A stretch of DNA of 64,000 nt from Streptomonospora nanhaiensis (GTDB lineage: Bacteria > Actinomycetota > Actinomycetes > Streptosporangiales > Streptosporangiaceae). A program made the translations under genes and the position numbers. The notes under the pieces are model-generated. The model made no database searches, was not told the origin of the DNA, and saw only the letters and a list, made by a program, of their open reading frames with translations. Positions 46,494 through 54,500 of this stretch are shown here, in pieces; position 1 is the stretch's first letter; each line of letters opens with the position of its first letter. The DNA lies in contig NZ_CP113264.1 of NCBI RefSeq assembly GCF_026642255.1, positions 7,006,001-7,070,000 of the forward strand. The letters are read 5' to 3'.

Positions 46494-47750
46494 GTGCGCG
46501 TCGTCGTGGCGTCCCTGGCAGAGAAGACGAACTTCCTGAGCCTGGTCCCCGTGGCCTGGGCCCTGCGCGCGGCCGGGCACGAGGTGCGGGTGGCGAGCCA
46601 GCCCGCCCTGGGATCCGTCGTCCGGCACACCGGTCTGCCGTTCGTCCCGGTCGGCCGGGACCACGGCTTCTGGCGGCACCTGACCGCGCGCTCCTCCTTC
46701 GACGGGCTGCGCGGAGGGGTGCCCCTCTTCTCCGCCTTCGGCAGCGGGCGCGGGCAGCGCCCCTGGGCGGAGGAGCTGGAGGACTACAGGCAGGTCGTCA
46801 CCTGGTGGTGGCGGATGGTGAACGACCCCATGCTGGACGACCTGGTGGCGTTCTGCCGGGAGTGGAGGCCCGACCTGGTCGTGTGGGAGCCCATCACCTT
46901 CTCCGGCGCGATCGCGGCGCAGGCGTGCGGGGCGGCCCACGTGCGCCATCCCTGGGGTGCGGACGTCTTCGGCGCCGTGCGCGCGCGGTTCCTGGCGCGG
47001 ATGGCCGAGCAGCCCGAGACAGACCGGGAGGACCCCCTGGCCGCCTGGCTGGGGGCGCGCGCCGCCCGGTACGGCGTCGAGTACTCCGAGGAGCTGGTCC
47101 ACGGACAGGCCACCATCGAGCAGGTCCCCGCGTCCCTGAGGGTGGACACGCCCTCCCACCTGGACTACCTGCCCGTGCGCTATGTGCCCTACAACGGCAG
47201 GGCCGTGGTCCCCGACTGGCTGCGCACCCCGCCGGAACGCCCCCGTGTCGGGCTCTGCCTCGGGACGAGCACGGCGGCGTGGCTGGGCAGGTTCGGGGTG
47301 GACGTGCCCATGGTCCTGGAGGGGCTGGCGGACCTGGACGCGGAGGTCGTCGCCACCCTGCCCGCCCACGAGCAGGCCAAGCTCGGCGCCGTCCCCGCCA
47401 ACACGCGTCTGGTCGAGTACGTGCCCCTGCACGCACTCGCCCCCACCTGCGCCGCGATGATCACCCACGGGGGGACGGGCACCGTCCTGACCGGGCTGGC
47501 GCACGGGGTGCCCCAGCTGGTCTCCCCCCGGCCCACGTTCGACGAGTCCCTGCTGGCCTCGTCCGTGGCCGGTCTCGGTGCGGCCCGGGTGCTGGACCCC
47601 GACCGGGTCACCCCCGACGCCGTGGCCGCCGGGGTACGAGCGCTCCTGGACGACCCCCGCCACACCGAAGCCGCCGAGGCCCTGCGCCAGGAGATGGCAG
47701 CCATGCCCTCCCCCGCCGACCTCGCCCACACCCTCACCGACCGGCGCTGA
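46494..47750 (+). CDS. Glycosyltransferase, activator-dependent family
   Basis: 418 residues, a close paralogue of the divergent neighbour. LVPVAWALRAAGHEVRVASQPALG near the start; THGGTGTVLTGLAHGVPQ in the donor domain. GTG 46494 follows GAGGAG. Such enzymes often need a P450-like activator protein, which is not encoded in the window. Confidence 0.9.
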   Translation: MRVVVASLAEKTNFLSLVPVAWALRAAGHEVRVASQPALGSVVRHTGLPFVPVGRDHGFWRHLTARSSFDGLRGGVPLFSAFGSGRGQRPWAEELEDYRQVVTWWWRMVNDPMLDDLVAFCREWRPDLVVWEPITFSGAIAAQACGAAHVRHPWGADVFGAVRARFLARMAEQPETDREDPLAAWLGARAARYGVEYSEELVHGQATIEQVPASLRVDTPSHLDYLPVRYVPYNGRAVVPDWLRTPPERPRVGLCLGTSTAAWLGRFGVDVPMVLEGLADLDAEVVATLPAHEQAKLGAVPANTRLVEYVPLHALAPTCAAMITHGGTGTVLTGLAHGVPQLVSPRPTFDESLLASSVAGLGAARVLDPDRVTPDAVAAGVRALLDDPRHTEAAEALRQEMAAMPSPADLAHTLTDRR

Positions 47751-47871
47751 CCGGCTCCGACCCCGCACCGAACCCCGGGGCGAATACCTGCGGAAATGGC
47801 GCCGGTATCACTCCGCGCCCCTTCCTATGGTTCACTGACCCGGCACCGGGCGCAGCACGGGAAAGCTCTCC

Positions 47872-47958
47872 ATGAACAATCTCCCGGAGACGGTGGGGGA
47901 GAAGCACGATTCCGACTCAGCACGCCCCGGCGGATCTACGCAGGCACCGAGAATTTGA
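47872..47958 (+). CDS. Possible 28-residue small ORF in the ABC exporter leader
   Basis: ATG 47872 opens a frame of 28 codons (MNNLPETVGEKHDSDSARPG start) whose TGA (47956) overlaps the AGGAG of the ABC ATPase gene. A weak GGGAAAG lies 8 nt before the ATG. It could be a leader peptide coupling translation to the exporter or simply chance. No Cys and no signal peptide. Confidence 0.3.
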   Translation: MNNLPETVGEKHDSDSARPGGSTQAPRI

Positions 47959-47967
47959 GGAGCACCC

Positions 47968-48903
47968 GTGCCCATTCTGGAAGTCAGGGGAGTGAGCAAG
48001 AGATATGGCAAGAACCAGGCGGTGGACGATGTCAGCTTCTTTATCGAGGAAGGTGAGACCTACGGCCTCCTGGGGCCGAACGGGGCGGGCAAGTCCACCA
48101 CGATCGGCATGATCACCGGCATCCTGGAGCGCGACTCGGGGTCGATCACGGTCGACGGCATCGAGCACAGCGTGACGAACAGGAAAAGCAAGTCCCTGAT
48201 CGGCTTCGTCCCGCAGGAGCTCGCCCTCTACCACGACCTCAGCGCGCGCGACAATCTCCGCTTCTTCGCCCGACTCTACGGGTTGTCGAAATCCGAGGCG
48301 CGCACCAAGACCGAAGAGGTCCTGGAAACGGTCGGCCTTTCCGACCGCGCCGGTGAGGCCGTATCCCAATTCTCGGGCGGAATGGCACGCCGTCTCAATA
48401 TCGGTCTCGGCCTGCTCAACAGCCCCCGACTCCTCATTCTGGACGAGCCGACGGTCGGCGTGGACCCGCAGAGCCGAAACTCCATCCTGGAGAGCGTCCA
48501 CACGCTGACCCGGGGCGGGGTCTCGGTGCTCTACACGACGCACTACATGGAGGAAGCGGAGCGCCTGTGCGACCGCGTCGGCATCATCGAGGCCGGGAAG
48601 ATCCGGGCCGAGGGCACGCAGCGTGAGCTGGTCTCGCAGGTCGGTGAGGACGACACGGTCCTGATCACCCTGGACGCCCCCGGCGAGAGGGTGCTGGACG
48701 TCCTGCGCGCGCTGGAGCCGATCGACGAGGTGTCCTCCGAGGGGACACAGGTCCGGCTCCTCACCTCCAACGCCAGGGACGCCCTCCCCCTCATCCTGGA
48801 CACGCTCACCAGGGCCGGCGCCGGGATCCGGTCGGTCGAGGTCCAGGAACCGGACCTCGAGGCCGTCTTCCTCAGCCTCACCGGGAAGGGACTCCGGGAG
48901 TAG
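47968..48903 (+). CDS. ABC exporter ATP-binding protein
   Basis: 311 residues: Walker A GPNGAGKST, Q-loop FVPQELALY, signature FSGGMARRLNIGLGLL, Walker B RLLILDEPTVGVDPQS, and a NatA/DrrA-like C-terminus (EPDLEAVFLSLTG). GTG 47968 after GAGGAG. The first 180 codons use clearly more AT-ending and rare codons (AGA, TAT, TTT, ATT) than other genes here, hinting at a separate origin. Operon with two permeases; probably exports the cluster product or gives self-resistance. Confidence 0.92.
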   Translation: MPILEVRGVSKRYGKNQAVDDVSFFIEEGETYGLLGPNGAGKSTTIGMITGILERDSGSITVDGIEHSVTNRKSKSLIGFVPQELALYHDLSARDNLRFFARLYGLSKSEARTKTEEVLETVGLSDRAGEAVSQFSGGMARRLNIGLGLLNSPRLLILDEPTVGVDPQSRNSILESVHTLTRGGVSVLYTTHYMEEAERLCDRVGIIEAGKIRAEGTQRELVSQVGEDDTVLITLDAPGERVLDVLRALEPIDEVSSEGTQVRLLTSNARDALPLILDTLTRAGAGIRSVEVQEPDLEAVFLSLTGKGLRE

Positions 48904-48905
48904 CG

Positions 48906-50099
48906 ATGTCGAACGGACCCAACACGCTCACCATGATCGCGGCCATCGTGGCCAAGGACGTACGCCAGCGGCTCCGGGACGGCAGCCTGCTGGTCTTCGG
49001 GCTCCTGCTGCCCCTCGGCGTGGCCTTCTTCTTCAACATGCTGCTCGGCGACGACACCTCCCGGCAGACGGGCTCCGAGTACGTCGTCGTCGACAGCGAC
49101 GCCGGCTCCCTCGGCCAGGAGTTCGTCGACGCGGCCCTGCGGCCCCTGGCCGACGACGGGGTCCTGGAACTGACCACGGCGGACACCGAGGACGAGGCGC
49201 GCGCACTGGTCGAGGACGGCGGCGTGGACGCCGCGTTCCTCGTCCCGGAGGACTTCACCGAGTCCCTGGAGAACGGCGACGACGCGGTGCTCACCGTCGT
49301 CGGGGACGCCGACGCCCCCGTCGCGACCCACATCGCCCGGGAGATCGGCCGCGCCTTCGCGACCGAGCACCTGCGCATCCGCCTCGCTGTCGCGTCGGGC
49401 TTCGACTCTGAGCCGAGCCCCGAGGACGCGGCCCTCCTCCTGGAGGAGGCCGAGGCCGCCGAGGCGCCTCTCGTCCTGTCCGAGGACGCGGATCTGGAGT
49501 GGCGGGAGCTGGGCAACGCCACCTACTACTCCGCCTCGATGGCGTTCTTCTTCGTCTTCTTCGCGGCGATGTTCAGCGTCACGAGCATCTTCGACGAAAA
49601 GGCCGGCGGGACCCTGGCCCGCCTGCTGGCCAGTCCGATCCCGCGCGGGGCGATCCTGATCGCCAAGCTCACCAGCGGCCTGGTCATCGGCCTCGCGAAC
49701 ATGGCCGTGCTGGCCGTCGCGACCTCGGTCTTCTTCGGCGCCGACTGGGGCGACCCCCTGGGCGCCGGCGCGCTGATCCTCACGGGCGTGACGGCCGTCA
49801 TCGGCCTCACCGCGGCCGTGGCGAGCTTCGCCCGGAGCTCGGAGCAGGCCGCCAACTGGCTGTCGGTCCTGGCGATGCTGCTCGGGGTGTTCGGCGGAGC
49901 GCTGTTCCCCATCTCGCAGCTCAACGGCCTGGCGATCGTCAGCTACCTGACGCCCCACCGGTGGTTCCTCCTCGGACTGGGCGAACTCTCCGCGGGAGGT
50001 CTCGACGTGGTCCTCCTTCCGTGCGCGGTGCTCCTCGCCCTCGGCCTCGTGGGCACCACCGTCGCGCTGTTTCGTATGGGACGGATGGTGAACGCATGA
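48906..50099 (+). CDS. ABC-2 family exporter permease 1
   Basis: 397 residues. One N-terminal helix, a large acidic extracytoplasmic domain (about 45-205), then five C-terminal helices (from YYSASMAFFFVFFAAMFSVTSIFDEKAGG). This is the ABC-2/NatB-like layout with a big outer loop. The 2-nt gap to the ATPase and ATGA overlap with the next gene show tight coupling. Confidence 0.88.
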   Translation: MSNGPNTLTMIAAIVAKDVRQRLRDGSLLVFGLLLPLGVAFFFNMLLGDDTSRQTGSEYVVVDSDAGSLGQEFVDAALRPLADDGVLELTTADTEDEARALVEDGGVDAAFLVPEDFTESLENGDDAVLTVVGDADAPVATHIAREIGRAFATEHLRIRLAVASGFDSEPSPEDAALLLEEAEAAEAPLVLSEDADLEWRELGNATYYSASMAFFFVFFAAMFSVTSIFDEKAGGTLARLLASPIPRGAILIAKLTSGLVIGLANMAVLAVATSVFFGADWGDPLGAGALILTGVTAVIGLTAAVASFARSSEQAANWLSVLAMLLGVFGGALFPISQLNGLAIVSYLTPHRWFLLGLGELSAGGLDVVLLPCAVLLALGLVGTTVALFRMGRMVNA

Positions 50100-51247
50100 A
50101 GCCGCTGATCATCGGGGTCCTCAACCTCCGTCGCGTGTTCCGGGACCGGACGAACATCTTCTTCGTCCTGCTGCTCCCCTTCCTCATGGTCTTCATGATG
50201 GGCCTGATGTACGGAGGGGGTCAGCCCGTGCTCGCGGTCTCCTCCCCGTCGCAGGCAGGGCTCGCCGACCGCCTGGTCGACGCGCTGGAGGAGGACGAGC
50301 GGATCGACGTCCTGCACATGGACGAGGGCGAGATGCGCGACCTCGTCGAGGGCGGCGACGTCCAGGCCGGGCTCGTCATCCCCGACGACTACGAGGACCG
50401 GATCCGGGACGGCGAGCGCGCCGAGCTGGAACTCGTCACTCGCAGTGACGATCTGGCCGCCGCGGACGTGGGCATCTGGGTGCGCTCGGTCGTGACCCGG
50501 GAGTCCTCCCTCCTGAGCACCGCGCAGGTGACGGGGTCCGTCCGGGACGACGGGTTCGACGAGCGGTTGGAGAACGCCTCGGAGACCGAGGTGTCCGGCA
50601 TCGAGGTGGAGGTGACGACCTCAGGGGACGCCACCTTCCCCGAGGGCCTCTCCTCCCACAGCCTCGCGGCGCCGCCCCTGCTGCTGCTCTACACCTTCAT
50701 CACGGCGCTGACCACGTCCCTGGGCATCGTGCAGGCGAGACGCTCGGGGGTGCTGCGGCGCATGTACGCGTCGCCCACTTCGGCGGGGTCCATCGTGCTG
50801 GGCGAGGCCCTGGGCCGGTTCCTCATCGCCCTGACCCAGGCGCTGCTGATCCTGTTCGGATCGGCCCTGATGTTCGGCGTGGACTGGGGCGACCTGCCGG
50901 CGACCTCTCTGGTGGTCACGGCCTTCTGCCTCGTCAGCAGCGGAGCCTCGCTCCTGCTCGGCAGCCTCGCCCGGACCGAGGGGGGCGCGTTGGCCGCGGC
51001 CGTGGGGATCAGCCTCGGCGCCGGGGCGCTCGGGGGGACCATGCTCCCGCTGGAGTCGTTCGACGAGACGATGACGACGATCGCGTTCCTCACCCCGCAC
51101 GCGTGGGGTTACGACGCCTTCAGCGAGCTGATCCGCAACCAGGCGACCCTCACGGACGTGCTGCCGCACATCGGCGTGCTCCTGGGGTACGCGGCGGTCC
51201 TGCTGACGCTGGGCGTCTGGCGCTTCCGCGGCGCCGTCACCGCGTAG
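50096..51247 (+). CDS. ABC-2 family exporter permease 2
   Basis: 383 residues with the same layout as permease 1: N-terminal helix, outer domain about 45-190, five helices, and the RRSGVLRRMYASPTSAGSIVLGEALGRF coupling loop. The two permeases probably form a heterodimeric channel. Last gene of the exporter operon, convergent with the lanthipeptide-like precursor gene. Confidence 0.88.
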   Translation: MKPLIIGVLNLRRVFRDRTNIFFVLLLPFLMVFMMGLMYGGGQPVLAVSSPSQAGLADRLVDALEEDERIDVLHMDEGEMRDLVEGGDVQAGLVIPDDYEDRIRDGERAELELVTRSDDLAAADVGIWVRSVVTRESSLLSTAQVTGSVRDDGFDERLENASETEVSGIEVEVTTSGDATFPEGLSSHSLAAPPLLLLYTFITALTTSLGIVQARRSGVLRRMYASPTSAGSIVLGEALGRFLIALTQALLILFGSALMFGVDWGDLPATSLVVTAFCLVSSGASLLLGSLARTEGGALAAAVGISLGAGALGGTMLPLESFDETMTTIAFLTPHAWGYDAFSELIRNQATLTDVLPHIGVLLGYAAVLLTLGVWRFRGAVTA

Positions 51248-51266
51248 GGGACGGGCCCGAAGCGGC

Positions 51267-51302
51267 GGGTTGCCGCGACCGGAGGACCGGCCGCGGCAAC
51301 CC
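51267..51302. terminator. Strong hairpin after the ABC exporter operon
   Basis: 11-bp perfect stem GGGTTGCCGCG / CGCGGCAACCC, extended inside by ACCGG/CCGG, followed by TTCTCT. It separates the exporter operon from the convergent peptide gene. Confidence 0.85.
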
Positions 51303-51316
51303 TTCTCTCCTCAGGC

Positions 51317-51353
51317 GGCGGTGGCGGACCCCCTACCGGGGCCCGTCACCGCC
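51317..51353 (-). terminator. Hairpin downstream of the lanthipeptide-like precursor gene
   Basis: GGCGGTG / CACCGCC stem enclosing a second small GC hairpin, 14 nt after the precursor stop codon on the minus strand. Confidence 0.55.
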
Positions 51354-51366
51354 CGGGGGGACGACG

Positions 51367-51471
51367 TCAGCTGCAGCTCACGAGGCTGAGGCCGCTGTTG
51401 AGGAGGACGCCTTCCTCCAGGAGGGACTCCGACTCGAGGACCTGCAGGTCGAGAACTTCGCTCACGGCCAT
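51367..51471 (-). CDS. Putative class III lanthipeptide-like precursor peptide
   Basis: 34 residues. The leader begins MAVSEVLDLQVLESES; LDLQ followed by an acidic stretch matches leaders of class III lanthipeptides such as SapB/AmfS types, where this motif is bound by the LanKC synthetase. The C-terminal part NSGLSLVSCS contains Ser26-x-x-Ser29-x-x-x-Cys33, the Ser-Xxx2-Ser-Xxx(2-5)-Cys pattern that becomes labionin or lanthionine. There is only one such motif and an extra C-terminal Ser follows the Cys. A good ribosome binding site (AAAGGTG, 5 nt spacer) precedes ATG 51471. Convergent with the ABC exporter and divergent from the GNAT and ACP genes. No synthetase is in the window. The frame is too short for ordinary gene calling. 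Confidence 0.75.
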   Translation of the reverse strand: MAVSEVLDLQVLESESLLEEGVLLNSGLSLVSCS

Positions 51472-52118
51472 TTTTTCACCTTTCAGGAGAAAGGAATCCC
51501 GGCCGGGGCCTCGGAACAAACCGTGACCCCGCCGCGACTCCGTCCGACCTTTGTGGCCAGGACTGCATCACGATAACAGCGCACTCGCCGGGAATCTGTG
51601 CCGATTTTCCCGGGGGCGATTCCTCCGAGCCGCCCATTCCCCGCACGGCGCCGGTTCCGCCAATGACCCCCGCCGTCGCCGACAAGCCCGGCGGGAGCCC
51701 TCTCCTCCCCGGCGCCGGCCTGGACGGAGGGCCTGCCCGGCCGATGCCGCCGCGGTGTGCCGCCGGTCCTTCCGGCGCCGCTCCCCCGGCCTCCCGGACG
51801 CAGGACACCCCGGACCGTGAGGGCGACGGATGCCTGGTGATCCGGGTCTTGCCGGCCCCTCCGCCCGGCACGCCCCGGGGCCGCCCCGCGGGGCGGGACG
51901 CCACCGCGGACGCTCCGTGCCGAGGCCCGGGGCGTCCGGTCCGGAAACGGGACGGAAAGGGCGACTAAGGTACGTGGACCGAGCCCGCGTGTCCCGCTGG
52001 CGGGACACGCGGCGAGCGCCCCGTCACCCTTTGCCCCCGGGTTCCGGGAATGGGTTTTCCCCACCGTGCGCCGGGAAGGGCGCCGACGCGAACCGATAAA
52101 GAGTCGAGGTAGGAGAGC
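51472..52118. other. 647-nt divergent regulatory region
   Basis: Lies between the precursor gene (minus) and the GNAT gene (plus). Frames inside are Pro/Arg/Ala-rich chance frames with no ribosome binding sites. It contains one strong inverted repeat at 51985-52012 and should hold both promoters. Confidence 0.55.
51985..52012. promoter_or_regulatory. 12-bp perfect inverted repeat upstream of the GNAT-ACP genes
   Basis: Arms CCGCGTGTCCCG and CGGGACACGCGG flank CTGG, 107 nt before the GNAT start. It could be an operator for a dimeric regulator or a leader hairpin. Confidence 0.55.
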
Positions 52119-52676
52119 GTGACAGAAAAACCCGTGGAAACGCGCAGGATCCGGTTGTCCCCCACCCGGAGTCTGGAAACGGAGGGCGTCGTCCGGGCCC
52201 TGGCCGAGAAGGGCGTCGGGGAATTCCCCGGAATGGAGGACCTGGTCCGGCCGCTCCCCCGCGACACGGCGGACGTCACGGAGCAGTTCTTCGCCGTCTC
52301 CCCGGCCGACGGTACCGTCCTGGGGTTCTGCTCGCTGTCCCGTCTGGACACCGAGAGGCGGTGGATCCAGGTGGACGTGGTCGTGGACGAGGGGTCGAAC
52401 GCGGTCGGCATCGCCCTGGAGGCGACCGTGCTGACCGTGGACCGCGCGTTCAGGGCCTGGCCGGTGGACGAGGTGCGCTTCTGGTCCGCCGGGGACAGGG
52501 CCACCGGCCTGCGGAACCACCCGACCATGGTCATGGAGGAGAACCCTCCCGCGGCCGGCCTTCCGCGCTCCCCCGGCTTGGAGGACGCCTCGCACTTCGT
52601 CATCCAGCGCGCGCGCTGGGAGCGCTACGGCGCCAAGTTCGTCCAGCGGCTCTCCCAGGCGCCGAGCAGCAACTGA
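52119..52676 (+). CDS. GNAT-fold acyltransferase-like protein
   Basis: 185 residues resembling RimJ/RimL-type GNAT proteins: early RRIRLSPTRS, central beta strands (GTVLGFCSLSRLD; RWIQVDVVVDEGSNAVGIALEATVLTVDRAF, the acyl-CoA loop region) and VRFWSAGDRATGLRNH. The canonical Q/RxxGxG/A loop is degenerate. GTG 52119 follows AGGAGAG. It is 42 nt upstream of an ACP gene and probably co-transcribed, so an acyl-ACP rather than acyl-CoA donor is plausible, as for the GNAT enzyme of goadvionin synthesis. The acceptor could be the peptide N-terminus or an aminosugar. Confidence 0.65.
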   Translation: MTEKPVETRRIRLSPTRSLETEGVVRALAEKGVGEFPGMEDLVRPLPRDTADVTEQFFAVSPADGTVLGFCSLSRLDTERRWIQVDVVVDEGSNAVGIALEATVLTVDRAFRAWPVDEVRFWSAGDRATGLRNHPTMVMEENPPAAGLPRSPGLEDASHFVIQRARWERYGAKFVQRLSQAPSSN

Positions 52677-52718
52677 GAGCGCCCGCCCCCACCACCCCAG
52701 AGAAGAGGTTCGGCACCG

Positions 52719-53003
52719 ATGGCCGCAGTTGACCGGAACGAGATCCTGGCCCAGATCAAGGTCCAGGCGATGACCGTCCTGATGTTCACGTCGAACGAGC
52801 CCCAGTTCGACCTCCCCGAGCCCTCGCAGATGAGCGACCTGGACTCGTTCTCGATCGTGCAGCTGGTCCTGGCCCTGGAGGACGTCTACAACGTGTCCGT
52901 CCTGGAGGACATGTCGGAGTTCTCCGGTGAGAGCTTCGAGGACCTGACCCAGTTCATCGCGGAGCGGATCCAGGAGCAGGCGGTGGCGCCGAAGCAGGTG
53001 TGA
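52719..53003 (+). CDS. Acyl carrier protein
   Basis: 94 residues, acidic, four-helix ACP layout. The phosphopantetheine site is Ser43 in SDLDSFSIVQLVLALEDVYN, followed by a helix III/IV region ending in TQFIAERIQEQ. A free-standing type II carrier. ATG 52719 follows AGAAGAGG. Partner enzymes that load it are not in the window. Followed by a hairpin. Confidence 0.85.
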   Translation: MAAVDRNEILAQIKVQAMTVLMFTSNEPQFDLPEPSQMSDLDSFSIVQLVLALEDVYNVSVLEDMSEFSGESFEDLTQFIAERIQEQAVAPKQV

Positions 53004-53017
53004 CCGCAGCGGGGCGC

Positions 53018-53044
53018 GGGCGGACGGGGGTTCTCCGTCCGCCC
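53018..53044. terminator. Hairpin after the ACP gene
   Basis: 10-bp perfect stem GGGCGGACGG / CCGTCCGCCC with a 7-nt loop, 15 nt after the ACP stop; also serves the convergent GT gene. Confidence 0.75.
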
Positions 53045-53160
53045 GTCCTCCGTGTGGGGGCGCGTCCCGCTCGCGCGGGCGCCGGGGAGACCGCGGACAC
53101 CGTCACCTGAGCCCCTGGAATCACGTGGACCCCGGCAGGACCACCGGTCCCGTCGACGCC

Positions 53161-54447
53161 TCAGTTTCCCCGGCGCCGGGCCGCCAGGTCCTCCAGGACG
53201 GGCACGAGGTCGGCGGGGCTCGGCATCTCCCGGGACTTCTCCGACAGGCGCCGGGCGCCCTCGGCGAAGCGGGGCTCGTCCAGCAGCCGCCCCACCTGGC
53301 GGGTGACCTCCTTGCCCGTGAGGTCCGTGCCCTCCAGCGTCAGCCCGCCCTCCAGCTCCGTGACGTTGGCGGCGAGCAGCGACTCGTCGAACGCGTACTG
53401 GGCCATGGCGAACTCGGGGAGGATGAGCTGCGGGACGCCGTGGGCGACCGCGGTGCAGAAGGTCCCCGCTCCCCCGTGGTGGACCACGGCGGAGCAGCGG
53501 GGCATGAGGGCGTGCAGGGGGACGTGCTCCACCACGCGGACGTTGCCGGGGATGCTCCCGAGGCCGGCGGTCTGCTCCGCCGAGAGCGTGGCGACGACCT
53601 CCACGTCCAGTTCGGCGATCGCCTCCAGGAGTTCGCCCAAGGGCAGGCGGTACCGGTCGTCGAACCTCTCCGGCGTCCCGGAGCCGAGGGTCAGGCAGAC
53701 CCTCCGGCGCCTTCCCGGGGCGCGCAGCCAGTCGGGCACCACCGCGGTGCCGTTGTAGGGGACGTATCTGAGGGGGATGTGGCGCGTCCCCGGGGCGGGC
53801 GGCAGCCGCAGCCCCGCGGGATAGGGGTCCAGGGTCGCCTGGCCGGAGACCAGCTCCTCCGAGAAGTCGGTTCCCACACGCTCGGCACAACTCTGCAGCC
53901 ACTCCGCGAGGGGGTCCTCGCGGTCGCCGGCGGGTAGTTCTGCCAGACGGCCCAGGAACCGGCTCCGCGTGCGGGAGAAGACGTCCAGCCCCCACAGCAC
54001 CCGGGCGTGCGCGGCCCCCGAGGCGCGGGCGGCGACAGGGGCCGCGAAGGTGGTCGGCTCCCACAGGACGAGGTCCGGACGCCACCAGCGGCAGAAGTCG
54101 GTCAGGTCGTCGAGCATCGGCGCGCTGACCGGGTGCCACCAGAGGCGCACGAACTCGCGGTACCCCTCCGACAGGTACTCCAGCCCCTCTGCCTCCGCGT
54201 CGCTCCTGGCCATGTCGAAGCCCGCGGTGTCCCCGAAGCCCAGGCCCTTCAGCGTGACCAGCAGCTGGTGGAACAGGTGGTCGCGGCCCACGGAGACCGC
54301 GGGCAGCCCGGTGCGCGCGATGGTCGGGACCAGCGCCGGCTGACTGGCCGCCCGCACCTCGTGCCCGGCCGCGCGCAGAGCCCACGCCTGGGGGATCAGG
54401 CCCAGCAGGTGGGTCTTCTCCGCCTGGCTGACGATCAGGACGCGCAT
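53161..54447 (-). CDS. Glycosyltransferase, activator-dependent family
   Basis: 428 residues. LIPQAWALRAAGHEVRAASQPAL start and a classical HHGGAGT-FCTAVAHGVPQLILP donor motif. It is the most divergent of the cluster GTs: its donor-domain segment and the LPEFAMAQYAFDESLLA region differ, suggesting another sugar. It is the last gene of an aminotransferase-2,3-dehydratase-GT operon (53-nt gap), so it may attach the sugar those enzymes make. Confidence 0.9.
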   Translation of the reverse strand: MRVLIVSQAEKTHLLGLIPQAWALRAAGHEVRAASQPALVPTIARTGLPAVSVGRDHLFHQLLVTLKGLGFGDTAGFDMARSDAEAEGLEYLSEGYREFVRLWWHPVSAPMLDDLTDFCRWWRPDLVLWEPTTFAAPVAARASGAAHARVLWGLDVFSRTRSRFLGRLAELPAGDREDPLAEWLQSCAERVGTDFSEELVSGQATLDPYPAGLRLPPAPGTRHIPLRYVPYNGTAVVPDWLRAPGRRRRVCLTLGSGTPERFDDRYRLPLGELLEAIAELDVEVVATLSAEQTAGLGSIPGNVRVVEHVPLHALMPRCSAVVHHGGAGTFCTAVAHGVPQLILPEFAMAQYAFDESLLAANVTELEGGLTLEGTDLTGKEVTRQVGRLLDEPRFAEGARRLSEKSREMPSPADLVPVLEDLAARRRGN

Positions 54448-54500
54448 GGCTGTGGACCCCTTGGTGCGGAAGTGTCGAACGGGTGGGCGCCGCCCGCGGC

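Noticed and set aside
52119..52676. Calling the GNAT a ribosomal-protein acetyltransferase (RimJ/RimL)
   Set aside because: It is paired with an ACP gene inside a metabolite cluster and has a degenerate acyl-CoA loop; a biosynthetic acyltransferase is more likely.
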